Source: Bacteroidaceae bacterium (lineage in GTDB: Bacteria > Bacteroidota > Bacteroidia > Bacteroidales > Bacteroidaceae). Taken from it: a stretch of DNA of 64,000 nucleotides. The position numbers and the translations under genes are program-made. The notes below the pieces were generated by a model. The model was not told the origin of the DNA and did not search any database. It saw nothing but the letters and a program-made list of their open reading frames with translations. Shown here piece after piece: positions 1-8,248 of this stretch; position 1 is the stretch's first letter, and every line of letters starts with the position of its first letter. The stretch is taken from positions 41,380-105,379 of the forward strand of contig JAGCDQ010000005.1 of the NCBI GenBank assembly GCA_017651245.1, read 5' to 3'.

Positions 1-905
1 ATAAGAAAGCTAATTTGGCTTATGACAATGCCTACAATGATTTGAACGTAGCAAGTCCTTTGGATGAAAACAATCCAACTGAAATCTGGAGCAAGGTTTT
101 GACAATGGATAAAGAACTCGAAGGGGATGCATACAAAGATGTTGAATCAGACGAAGAACTGAATGAGTTGACGGCAAAGATTGAGCAGCTGACGGAGGAA
201 ATGTATGCCGCTATTGATGTTCTCAATGCACAAACCATGCTGGAAGACCTGGCTAAGGCGACAGACGAGGAGCCTGTGGATGTGACGAAGTATATTGTAA
301 ACCCAGACTTCGAGGATGCAGAGACTCTCATGAATGGTTGGACTTACTACAAGGGGTCTGACTCCGGAGCCGCGAAAAACGAGGGTGACAAAAGAATTGA
401 TGACGAAAGATGCGGCAATTATATCTTCAACACTTGGAATGGCAAGGCACCAGATGGAGGTTTCTATGTTGCACAAACCATCAAGTGTCTCCCTGCTGGA
501 ACATACAAACTGGAGGCCATCCTCTCTTCTGACAAGAACAATGTCATCACATTGAGCGCTAACGAGAATTCTGCTGACTTCACGATGGTGGATGAAGATA
601 AGCACGCTCCTTTCGACGCCGAACTCACCTTCAAGATTGGTGATGAAGCTTCAGCAGAGAGCAATCTGCGCAAGGCAGAAAAAGCCACTTTGACCAATGT
701 GGAAATCAAGGCATCCAGCGGGTCTTGGTTCAAGGCTGACAACTTCCGTCTCACTTACTACGGAACAGGAAAGGAAACTCCAACGGAGATTGAAGAGATT
801 GACGCTCAGCCAAGTGTAGAGAACGGCAAGTACATCGAGAATGGACAGCTCATCATCGTCAAGGATGGCAAGAAGTACAACGCAATGGGCGTACTTCTCG
901 ACTAA
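1..905 (+). CDS. C-terminal part of a secreted modular protein (5' end outside window)
   Basis: The reading frame is already open at the left edge, so the true start lies outside. The visible ~300 residues begin with a helical segment rich in Asp and Glu. A beta-rich module of roughly 150 residues follows, opening NPDFEDAETLMNGW and containing LPAGTYKLEAIL, a pattern seen in carbohydrate-binding-like modules of secreted Bacteroidota proteins. The last ~40 residues (ENGQLIIVKDGKKYNAMG) form a C-terminal segment like those of other exported proteins here. It resembles the large protein at 18387-21947 in architecture. No catalytic motif is visible, so ligand and function are unknown. A terminator follows at 934-970. 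Confidence 0.75.
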   Translation, partial: KKANLAYDNAYNDLNVASPLDENNPTEIWSKVLTMDKELEGDAYKDVESDEELNELTAKIEQLTEEMYAAIDVLNAQTMLEDLAKATDEEPVDVTKYIVNPDFEDAETLMNGWTYYKGSDSGAAKNEGDKRIDDERCGNYIFNTWNGKAPDGGFYVAQTIKCLPAGTYKLEAILSSDKNNVITLSANENSADFTMVDEDKHAPFDAELTFKIGDEASAESNLRKAEKATLTNVEIKASSGSWFKADNFRLTYYGTGKETPTEIEEIDAQPSVENGKYIENGQLIIVKDGKKYNAMGVLLD

Positions 906-933
906 GCTGATCCAAACGGACAATCAATAAAAG

Positions 934-970
934 AGTGGCGGACTTCCAACGGAGTCCGCTACTTTTTCTT
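934..970 (+). terminator. Rho-independent terminator
   Basis: The arms AGTGGCGGACT (934-944) and AGTCCGCTACT (953-963) pair with one G-T wobble and are followed by a T-rich tail. It ends the transcript of the gene at the left edge. Confidence 0.85.
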
Positions 971-978
971 TCTCTTCA

Positions 979-1010
979 TTTGGACAGGAAAACGAAAAGC
1001 CGTATCTTTG
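979..1010 (+). promoter_or_regulatory. prmC promoter; implies a leaderless mRNA
   Basis: TTTG (979-982), a 20-bp spacer and TATCTTTG (1003-1010) match the Bacteroidota -33/-7 promoter. The prmC ATG starts only 5 nt after the -7 element, so transcription would begin at or next to the start codon. Confidence 0.7.
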
Positions 1011-1014
1011 CATC

Positions 1015-1893
1015 ATGAACATCTATCGAGAACTCAAGACCATCTTGACAGAAGGCAACCTTTCAGAAGGCGAGTCAAAAGCCGTCGCTCTGATGCTGTT
1101 GGAGAAGGTTGCAGGCTTGCCGACGGCAAAGGCATTGATTGCCGACGGCAAAGACCTGCTTTGCCGACGGCAAAGCTTGCTTGAACTGGCGGCTCGTGTG
1201 GCACAAGGTGAACCCGTCCAGTATGTCTTGGGTGAAGCTGACTTTTGTGGGCTGACAATGAAGGTGCAACCTGGAGTGCTCATTCCTCGTCCAGAGACAG
1301 AGGAATTAGTGAACTGGGTGATTGAAAACGATAACCTTAACCATAACGATAACCATAACTTTCAACTTTCCATTAAACAGGTGTTGGACATTGGTACAGG
1401 CAGTGGATGCATTGCCGTCGCATTGGCGAAGAAGTTGAAAAGTGCCAAAGTGGAAGCATGGGATGTAAGCGATATCGCTTTGCAAATCGCCCAAGAGAAT
1501 GCCACAAGAAATGGGGTGAACGTGAAGCTGAAGAAAGTGGACGTGTTGTCCAACCTTAACGATAACCATAACCTTAACTCTTTCGATGTCATCGTGAGCA
1601 ACCCTCCCTATATCTGTGAGGAAGAAAAGAAAGAGATGGAGAAGCATGTGCTGGAACATGAACCCAAACTCGCCCTGTTTGTTCCCAACAATGACCCCCT
1701 ACTCTTTTATAGACGAATTGCCGAGTTAGGGCTTTCGATGTTGGCGAAGGGCGGAAAACTGTTTTTTGAGATTAATCGGAGGTTTGGCAAGGACGTTGTG
1801 AAGATGTTGAAGGAGATGAACTATCAGGAGGTTGAGCTGCGTCAAGACATGTTTGGCAACGACCGTATGGTGAAAGCAATAAATCCGTCATAA
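1015..1893 (+). CDS. prmC: Release factor glutamine methyltransferase PrmC
   Basis: PrmC methylates the glutamine of the GGQ motif in peptide release factors, using S-adenosylmethionine. Visible features are the N-terminal helical domain, the family motif IPRPETEEL (about residues 90-98), the SAM-binding loop DIGTGSGCIAVAL (125-137) and the catalytic NPPY (196-199). The length of 292 residues is normal. Oddities: residues 35-53 (LPTAK, ADGK and CRRQ) come from one 15-bp DNA word read in three frames. Residues 105-118 and 180-188 are Asn/His-rich inserts encoded by AACCTTAACGATAACC-like words. The inserts lie in linkers, so the enzyme is probably active. The start follows the promoter so closely that translation may be leaderless. 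Confidence 0.95.
   Translation: MNIYRELKTILTEGNLSEGESKAVALMLLEKVAGLPTAKALIADGKDLLCRRQSLLELAARVAQGEPVQYVLGEADFCGLTMKVQPGVLIPRPETEELVNWVIENDNLNHNDNHNFQLSIKQVLDIGTGSGCIAVALAKKLKSAKVEAWDVSDIALQIAQENATRNGVNVKLKKVDVLSNLNDNHNLNSFDVIVSNPPYICEEEKKEMEKHVLEHEPKLALFVPNNDPLLFYRRIAELGLSMLAKGGKLFFEINRRFGKDVVKMLKEMNYQEVELRQDMFGNDRMVKAINPS
1117..1175 (+). repeat. Three copies of TTGCCGACGGCAAAG at exact 22-bp spacing inside prmC
   Basis: Copies start at 1117, 1139 and 1161. Because 22 is not a multiple of three, each is translated in a different frame. The core TTGCCGACGGCAA is palindromic except at its centre. The same word occurs at 48588-48643. Confidence 0.9.
1327..1582 (+). repeat. AACCTTAACGATAACC-type words inside prmC (two blocks)
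   Basis: Blocks at about 1327-1362 and 1551-1580 consist of 6-bp words (AACCTT, AACGAT, AACCAT) in tandem and are translated as Asn/His-rich inserts. The reverse complement of the same words lies before the start codons at 29839 and 59666. Confidence 0.85.
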
Positions 1894-1909
1894 ATTCGTT
1901 ATTGAAGAT

Positions 1910-3967
1910 ATGAAAAAGTTCCTTTCCTATATATTACTTTGTCTGTTAAGCATCAACTGTTTATATGCTAACGCCTGGAAAATCTATGCGTCTTATCACA
2001 ATGCCACCCAGGCGGTGAAGACGGACGCACGCATCTTTGTGCTCGCCAATGGCAATCTGTATAGTTATGATGCAGAGGACCAGACGGTAGAACTTTACGA
2101 CAAGACGAATGCGTTGAGCGACTTCGGCATTGCCCATATCGCCTATTCGGCTGCCACCAAGAAGTTGGTTGCCCTCTATGAAAACGGCAACATCGACTTG
2201 ATTGGCATGAACAACACCCGTTGGAATCTTCCCGACTTGAAGATGAAGAGCATGAACGACAAGACCATCAACGAGCTGAAGGTGATTGGCAAGGAGGCAC
2301 TCATCAGCCTCAACGCAGGCTTGGCATTAGTGAACCTGACAGATGGCTATTTCGTGGATTTCTACACGTTCGACAGCAAAGTGACCAACGCAACCATATC
2401 GAACAATAAAATCTACGCAAAGACTGCTGCCGGTGTGCTGGAAGGCGACCGCAGTCTCAACCTGTTGGATGCGAACAATTGGAAAAAAGTGGCAGACAAC
2501 ACAGTCACTTTTGGAAGAACCAACGAAGAGATGCAGGAAGAGGCAACATTATTAGAGAAGGTGAAGAACATCGTCCCCAACTCACCCATCAGGAATTGGT
2601 CATACAAACTGAACATGGTGGGCAATCGTCTTTTGGTGGCTGGCGGCAACTACTACTACCCCGAAGTGGAATATACGGGTACAGCGATGAAGTATGAAAA
2701 AGGGAAATGGAGTGCCTTCGATGAAGAAGCAGCCATTGCCTTAGTGGGTGAAAATGCCTATCACAATGTGACAGATATTGTACAAGATCCCAACGACACA
2801 GAGCACCATTGGATAGGCACCAAACGCTCTGGTCTTTACGAATTCAAGGATTACAAGCTGGTAAATCATTACACCTATGACAATTCGCCCTTGATCAGCA
2901 TCTTGCCTGAGAGCAAAAATGCCAACCTGTATGTGCGTATCACGGGATTGAACTTCGATGCCAAGGGTAATCTCTGGATGTTAAACGTAAACTGCGACAC
3001 CATTGTGCGCATTCTAAAGAAAGATGGCACGTGGATATCGTATCACTATGATGAGGTTGCCTATTATACCACTTGGGATCACACCATTTTCGACCGACGA
3101 GGATGGGCGTGGATGAACAGTCGCCGTACGACCGGCGTGAGTCAACATACGGGTGTGGCATCAAAATCTGGTCTGTTGATCATCAATACAAATGGAACCA
3201 TTGACACACAGCGTGACGACCAGTACCGTTTCCTCTCAACGTTTTACAACCAGAATGGTGAGGCTTACACGCCCGATCTATACTATTGTGCGACGGAAGA
3301 CCTAAACGGTGCCATCTGGATAGGCTGCACCCCTGGTCTGTTCATGACAGAGAACCCTGAAAAGGTTTTTGACAGCAAGTTCACGCTGACCCAACCCATC
3401 GTGCCAAGAAATGACGGTTCTGGACTGGGTGACTATCTGCTGAACGGCATATCGGTCAAATGCATCGCCATCGATGGAGGTAACCGTAAATGGGTGGGCA
3501 CACTTAACAATGGGGTGTATCTGCTCAGTGCCGACGGCATGGAAACCATTGAGCATTTCACCACAGAGAACAGTCCGCTCATCTGTGACGAAATCAACGA
3601 CATCGCCATTAACGGAGAGACAGGCGAGGTATTTATTGCCACGACGAAGGGCTTGTGCTCATATCATGGTGACGCCACCGACCCAGCCACATCCATGAGT
3701 TCCAGCAACCTAAAAGTGTTCCCCAATCCTGTGCGTCCTGAATACCAAGGGGATGTACACATTACAGGATTGATGTACAACTCCAACGTGAAGATTGTGA
3801 GTGCTGCAGGCAAGTTGGTTGCAGAAGGCACAAGCATAGGTGGTGAGTTCTCCTGGAATTGCTGCATGCAGAATGGCAGACGTGTGGGTTCAGGCATTTA
3901 TTATGCACTCTGTACGGACGAAGAAGGCAAGAAAGGGGCTGTGGCTAAGATTTTGATTATCCATTAA
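1910..3967 (+). CDS. porZ: PorZ-like T9SS surface protein: beta-propellers plus C-terminal sorting domain
   Basis: The product of 685 residues starts with a signal peptide (about 1-22) and has repeated propeller-type blades (for example HHWIGTKRSGLYEF, GAIWIGCTPGLF, RKWVGTLNNGVYLLS) like two-component-regulator propellers. It ends in a T9SS sorting domain of about 85 residues beginning NLKVFPNPVRPE. This layout matches PorZ, which in Porphyromonas gingivalis helps the sortase machinery attach anionic lipopolysaccharide to secreted proteins. The name rests on architecture; another propeller protein with a sorting domain is possible. It starts 16 nt after prmC and is followed at 12 nt by the CotH-like gene, so the three are probably co-transcribed. 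Confidence 0.75.
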   Translation: MKKFLSYILLCLLSINCLYANAWKIYASYHNATQAVKTDARIFVLANGNLYSYDAEDQTVELYDKTNALSDFGIAHIAYSAATKKLVALYENGNIDLIGMNNTRWNLPDLKMKSMNDKTINELKVIGKEALISLNAGLALVNLTDGYFVDFYTFDSKVTNATISNNKIYAKTAAGVLEGDRSLNLLDANNWKKVADNTVTFGRTNEEMQEEATLLEKVKNIVPNSPIRNWSYKLNMVGNRLLVAGGNYYYPEVEYTGTAMKYEKGKWSAFDEEAAIALVGENAYHNVTDIVQDPNDTEHHWIGTKRSGLYEFKDYKLVNHYTYDNSPLISILPESKNANLYVRITGLNFDAKGNLWMLNVNCDTIVRILKKDGTWISYHYDEVAYYTTWDHTIFDRRGWAWMNSRRTTGVSQHTGVASKSGLLIINTNGTIDTQRDDQYRFLSTFYNQNGEAYTPDLYYCATEDLNGAIWIGCTPGLFMTENPEKVFDSKFTLTQPIVPRNDGSGLGDYLLNGISVKCIAIDGGNRKWVGTLNNGVYLLSADGMETIEHFTTENSPLICDEINDIAINGETGEVFIATTKGLCSYHGDATDPATSMSSSNLKVFPNPVRPEYQGDVHITGLMYNSNVKIVSAAGKLVAEGTSIGGEFSWNCCMQNGRRVGSGIYYALCTDEEGKKGAVAKILIIH

Positions 3968-3979
3968 ACAACTCTTGTA

Positions 3980-5404
3980 ATGAAAAAATCACTCTGTTTT
4001 TTCATCATGATTCTTGTAGCAATCACGAACGCTGCTCAAACGGAAGACGTAAACAAGACCATACATGGACTTTCGTTACCTGTCTTGAATATATGGACCA
4101 TCCATCAAGAAGAACCTACTTGTGAATATGTAACCCATCCTCAAGGCAGCATGGGGAAAAGCATCACCAATGCCACCAAGGTGCCCGCCTCGATGTCTAT
4201 AACATTAGGCGATGACATCCTGTTTGACAGTGGAGAATATCAACAAGAGATCAGTGGTCTGACCATCAAAATCAGGGGAAACACAAGTGCCTATTATGAC
4301 AAGAAGCCATACAAACTCTCATTGCAAAAAAAGCATGACTTGCTAAGAAGAGGCAATGATAACATCTATAAGGACAAGCAATGGCTTCTCCTGCCTATCA
4401 ATCCCTGCACGATGACGGGATTAAAACTGAACGAATTACTGGGAATGCCATACACGCCTAAATACCAGATTGTCAATGTATTGATAAATGACAATTACCG
4501 AGGTCTTTATATGCTGATGGAGTCGGTGAAAAGAAACAGTTCATGCAGGGTGAACATAGACCAATCAAATGGCTTTTTAGTGGAGTTGGATCCTTATTGG
4601 TGGAACGAAGATATTTATTTCGACACTTCTATGCACAACGACTCCAAATATAAATATACGTTCAAGCACCCCGATTCTGATGACGTTACAAACGAACAGA
4701 TTGTTTCCATTCAGAAGGAATTAAACAAGATGGAAGCTTCCTTACAGAATGGCAACTACAATGACTGTATAGATGTAGCAACATTTGCGAAATGGTTGCT
4801 CGGACATGACATTCTCGGTACACAAGACATGGGAGGTTCCAACCGTTTCTATGCAAAATATGACAAAAATGCGACGAATAAAATATTCATTCCTTGTATG
4901 TGGGATTTTGACACAATGGCTAAAACAAAAGACCAGTGGGCAATGGTACACAACAATGATGAGTATTACCAACTTCTGATTCAATCGTCTCAAACTGATT
5001 TCATAAAGATGTACACCGATTTATGGGTACAACAATCGGATAGGATTTTCCAACAAATGGACTCCTATTTAGAAAACCTCGTAACGACAGATGAATGGGC
5101 AGCAGCAGAAAAATCGTTGTTTTTTGACCAAGAACGTTGGAACTATACAGACTGCACATTGGCTGAAGATGTGGAGACGGTGAGAAAATGGTTGAAAGAA
5201 CGGCAAATATGGATGACATCTGCCATGGAAAACATGCAGACCTCTATTTATGTCGTGGCACTTGACAAGAAACAGATAACAAATGATGAAGTATATACGC
5301 TTCAAGGAACATCTGTAGGGGTCTGCAAAGATGGGAAAATAGAAAACTTGCAACTTCCCAAAGGCATATACATCCTGCACAACAAAAAAGTCGTGGTAAA
5401 ATAA
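3980..5404 (+). CDS. Secreted CotH-kinase family protein
   Basis: The 474-residue product has a signal peptide (about 1-19). The CotH fold is indicated by KIRGNTSAYYDKKPYKLSL, then WLLLPINPC, LNELLGMPYTPKYQ, GLYMLMESVKRN and the conserved acidic motif IPCMWDFDTMA near residue 310. CotH proteins are atypical protein kinases known from spore coats, and bacterial homologues are widespread with mostly unknown substrates. The last ~45 residues (VYTLQGTSVG, then PKGIYILHNKKVVVK) are a short C-terminal segment common on exported Bacteroidota proteins. It lies between porZ and a glycosyltransferase 5 nt downstream, which suggests work at the cell surface. Kinase activity is an inference from the family. 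Confidence 0.8.
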   Translation: MKKSLCFFIMILVAITNAAQTEDVNKTIHGLSLPVLNIWTIHQEEPTCEYVTHPQGSMGKSITNATKVPASMSITLGDDILFDSGEYQQEISGLTIKIRGNTSAYYDKKPYKLSLQKKHDLLRRGNDNIYKDKQWLLLPINPCTMTGLKLNELLGMPYTPKYQIVNVLINDNYRGLYMLMESVKRNSSCRVNIDQSNGFLVELDPYWWNEDIYFDTSMHNDSKYKYTFKHPDSDDVTNEQIVSIQKELNKMEASLQNGNYNDCIDVATFAKWLLGHDILGTQDMGGSNRFYAKYDKNATNKIFIPCMWDFDTMAKTKDQWAMVHNNDEYYQLLIQSSQTDFIKMYTDLWVQQSDRIFQQMDSYLENLVTTDEWAAAEKSLFFDQERWNYTDCTLAEDVETVRKWLKERQIWMTSAMENMQTSIYVVALDKKQITNDEVYTLQGTSVGVCKDGKIENLQLPKGIYILHNKKVVVK

Positions 5405-5408
5405 TATC

Positions 5409-6302
5409 ATGCAACTCAGCATCATCATCCCCGTTTATCAGGTAGAGAAAACGCTTGACCGTTGTGTGGAGAGCGTCATTACTCAGTCCTTTACCGATTT
5501 TGAAGTTATCTTGGTGGATGACGGCTCTCCTGACCATTCCCCAGAATTGTGTGATGATTGGGCAAAGAAAGACGCAAGAATCCGTGTCATCCACAAAGAG
5601 AATGGTGGACTCAGCGATGCTCGGAATGCAGGCATTGATGTGGCAAGTGGGGATTATCTCACATTTATCGACTCTGATGACTATATAGAAGAGGGGACTT
5701 TAGCCGGTGTCATGGGTGCTGTCGCAGGCAATGACATCGTGGAATACCCCATCGAGCGATTCTGTGGCAGTGCCAACCAATCCTTGCTGACGTTCATGCC
5801 CAAGGTCTATGACAACATGGAAGCATATTGGCTGACAGAGCAAGCCTACAAGCACACATACGCATGTAACAAAATCTACCGACGTGCACTTTTCGACCAT
5901 GTGCGCTTTCCTAAGGGGAAAGTGTTTGAAGACATGCACACACTGCCATCACTGCTTCAGAAAGCCCATCGTGTGGCAACAACCGATCAAGGGCTTTACC
6001 ACTATTGCTGGAACGACAATGGCATCACCAATACAGCTGATGGGCAGGCATTAAACAGCCTACTACAAGCTAACTTGAACGTAAATTGGATGGATGACCT
6101 CTACTACATGCATGTGCTGAACATACAAATCAGCGTGTATGAACGAGTGAGGAACGAGGTTCAACTCCCCTATCGTCCTGTTCACATTGGAACCAAAGGT
6201 TTACGGATTGCAGAAAAAATAAAGGCTGGATTGCTTAGGGTATTGGGAGTGAAAGGTGTATGTGAATTATTCTACACATTACACAAGATTAACCTTGTAT
6301 AG
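5409..6302 (+). CDS. Family 2 glycosyltransferase
   Basis: The 297-residue protein opens with the GT-A fold: IIIPVYQVEKTLDRCVESV, then VDDGSPDHS and the metal-binding DSDD near residue 84. GENERAL role: transfer of a sugar from an activated nucleotide sugar to a glycan at the inner face of the membrane; donor and acceptor cannot be read from sequence. It starts 5 nt after the CotH-like gene. Its 3' end overlaps the 3' end of the convergent gene at 6272-7216 by 31 bp. Confidence 0.9.
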   Translation: MQLSIIIPVYQVEKTLDRCVESVITQSFTDFEVILVDDGSPDHSPELCDDWAKKDARIRVIHKENGGLSDARNAGIDVASGDYLTFIDSDDYIEEGTLAGVMGAVAGNDIVEYPIERFCGSANQSLLTFMPKVYDNMEAYWLTEQAYKHTYACNKIYRRALFDHVRFPKGKVFEDMHTLPSLLQKAHRVATTDQGLYHYCWNDNGITNTADGQALNSLLQANLNVNWMDDLYYMHVLNIQISVYERVRNEVQLPYRPVHIGTKGLRIAEKIKAGLLRVLGVKGVCELFYTLHKINLV

Positions 6303-7216
6303 GCATTGAATAAAAGGTATTTCCACTCACTATGCCAACGAAGCGGGAAATAACCAAGCTCACGTATCGCACCTATGATCTCACGCTGGATGTTCTTTGT
6401 ATGTCTCTGACGCAGTAAAACACGGAGTGTGTCAACAGCAAGATAATCGAGTTTGTATTGCAAGCAGGCTCGAAGTTCTGTGTCAGCCTGTGCCAATTTT
6501 TCCAAACGTCGAAGGGCGGCAACCATATCACGAAGTCCCTTCTGCTGTTGTTCCTTGTTGGTCGTGGTCGTAATGCTTTCACTGCGAAGGATACGCTCAT
6601 ACCAATCTGTGTCAGTTGCCATGAAAGTGTGAGCCAAAGCAAAAGCACGTGGCGTGAATTCCTCATCCTCATGGAGCATTCCTTCCACAAACATAAGATT
6701 CTGTTCTCGAAGGAAAGCTGTACGCCACAGATAGCTCCAGACTGAAGGCATCAAATTGCGCCCCTTCATAAAATTGCGAGCAGGCTGATACACCTTATTG
6801 TATAGAGGCACATAACGGCGATAAGGAATGCGTTTGCCAGAGATTTCTTTCTGCAGGACATTCATACCCACAATATCTATCTCTTCTTTCTCCAACACAT
6901 CCAAAGGAGGACGAGCCGCAAAAAGATGGTCGTCTGCGTCAACAAAACAGATGTATTTTCCTGTTGCCTGATGCATACCCACATTACGTGCTGCACTCAA
7001 TCCCCGATTCTCTTGGGTCAGCACAATCATGCCAGCATGCTCTTTACCATAAGCCATCAGGAAGCCAGCCGTTCCATCGGTTGAACCATCGTTGACAACA
7101 ATGACCTCAAAGCCTTGTCCACGCATGTCCAAACGATAGATGCTGTCCAGACATTCCTTAAGGTAAGGCTCTGCATTGTATGCAGGGATAATATATGATA
7201 TCAATGGGTTGTTCAT
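6272..7216 (-). CDS. Family 2 glycosyltransferase
   Basis: The 314-residue product has the motifs SYIIPAYNAEPYLKECLDSI, VVNDGSTDGT, NRGLSAARNVGM and VDADDH of inverting GT2 enzymes. It overlaps the upstream gene (7213-8151) by 4 bp (ATGA), so the pair is translationally coupled. It probably acts with the neighbouring GT2 genes on one surface polysaccharide or lipid-linked glycan, but the sugar is unknown. Confidence 0.9.
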   Translation of the reverse strand: MNNPLISYIIPAYNAEPYLKECLDSIYRLDMRGQGFEVIVVNDGSTDGTAGFLMAYGKEHAGMIVLTQENRGLSAARNVGMHQATGKYICFVDADDHLFAARPPLDVLEKEEIDIVGMNVLQKEISGKRIPYRRYVPLYNKVYQPARNFMKGRNLMPSVWSYLWRTAFLREQNLMFVEGMLHEDEEFTPRAFALAHTFMATDTDWYERILRSESITTTTNKEQQQKGLRDMVAALRRLEKLAQADTELRACLQYKLDYLAVDTLRVLLRQRHTKNIQREIIGAIRELGYFPLRWHSEWKYLLFNAYTRLILCNV

Positions 7217-8151
7217 ACAGCATCAAGAGTTCTTCTTGCCTGGCGATAGCGATGCTTGAGAAGCAACCACTGAAACAGCCAGACTGGATACACACACACA
7301 TTCCAACCTATAGAAAAAGTATTCTCACCACCACTTCGTAGCTCATCTATGCAGGCACCTGCATCTTTCCACTCCCATCTAAGGATGCTAAGAACAAAGG
7401 GGCGGAACACCCTCTTGTAATCATAGGGAAGAGCATTTTCTCGGAAAAAGCGGTTTGTTTGCACCAGCACCCTCGTATAAGCTATTTTCCGCTCATTGGT
7501 CATCTTTTTACCCACACTTCCCTTATAATCACACACACAATAGCACACTGACGCATCCACAAGCACATGGGCTGAATGGAACCCCACAAGATAGGAAAAA
7601 CGCACATCATTCAAAATAGGTGTTTCATCGAACTGGATTCCATTTTTTTCAATGATCTCTCGACGCACTATTTTACACCAAGGTTCACTATGTTGATAAC
7701 GTAACAATTGCTCACGCTCAGGGGATTGCCTCTTCATGATCCAATTCAACCTGTCAGCACGAGAAGAGGGCTTGTCCGTCGCATTATCTATCGCCACAGC
7801 ATCAAAACAAAGCATGTCAAAAGAGATGGAAGCATACCTATCAAGCAAGCTGTTCAAAGAATCTGTCAAGAAATAATCATCTGCATCAGCAAACAGCACA
7901 TATTCTCCTTGTGTCACCTTCAAAGCCTCGTTACGCGCGGAACCTCCACCCCTGTTCTCAGGTAGCAACAAGAAATACGCCCAGGGATATGCCATTTGAA
8001 GAGATTGTATTCGCTCTCGAAACCCCTCACCACTGCCATCATCTGCCACTACTACCTGCAAGTCAGCACGTACAGGAATAGAACACAACAATCGTTCCAA
8101 TTGTTGTGGCTGATTGTAATGAGGAATAATCAATGTGTAACGAGGATGCAT
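7213..8151 (-). CDS. Family 2 glycosyltransferase
   Basis: This 312-residue GT2 enzyme shows YTLIIPHYNQPQQLERLL, VVADDGSGEG, NRGGGSARNEAL and ADADDYF. I chose the ATG at 8151, giving MHPRYTLIIP. The frame extends upstream to 8190, but that stretch overlaps the promoter -7 element at 8178-8185, so it would precede the mRNA. It is the first gene of a two-gene minus-strand unit. Confidence 0.85.
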   Translation of the reverse strand: MHPRYTLIIPHYNQPQQLERLLCSIPVRADLQVVVADDGSGEGFRERIQSLQMAYPWAYFLLLPENRGGGSARNEALKVTQGEYVLFADADDYFLTDSLNSLLDRYASISFDMLCFDAVAIDNATDKPSSRADRLNWIMKRQSPEREQLLRYQHSEPWCKIVRREIIEKNGIQFDETPILNDVRFSYLVGFHSAHVLVDASVCYCVCDYKGSVGKKMTNERKIAYTRVLVQTNRFFRENALPYDYKRVFRPFVLSILRWEWKDAGACIDELRSGGENTFSIGWNVCVYPVWLFQWLLLKHRYRQARRTLDAV

Positions 8152-8177
8152 AAACCTTTCCGATGAGATTCTGGCCA

Positions 8178-8185
8178 CAAAGTTA
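8178..8185 (-). promoter_or_regulatory. Promoter -7 element for the 8151-6272 glycosyltransferase pair
   Basis: On the minus strand this reads TAACTTTG, about 27 nt before the chosen ATG at 8151. It supports the downstream start codon. No clear -33 TTTG is visible. Confidence 0.55.
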
Positions 8186-8248
8186 CACATTTTTCATCAA
8201 CAGGAGTATATGAACCTACATTTTTTCGTTGACACGTACTCAAAACCA

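Noticed and set aside
6272-6302. Frameshift or pseudogene suspected at overlapping glycosyltransferase ends
   Set aside because: Both proteins have normal length and intact motifs; a 31-bp tail-to-tail overlap is acceptable.
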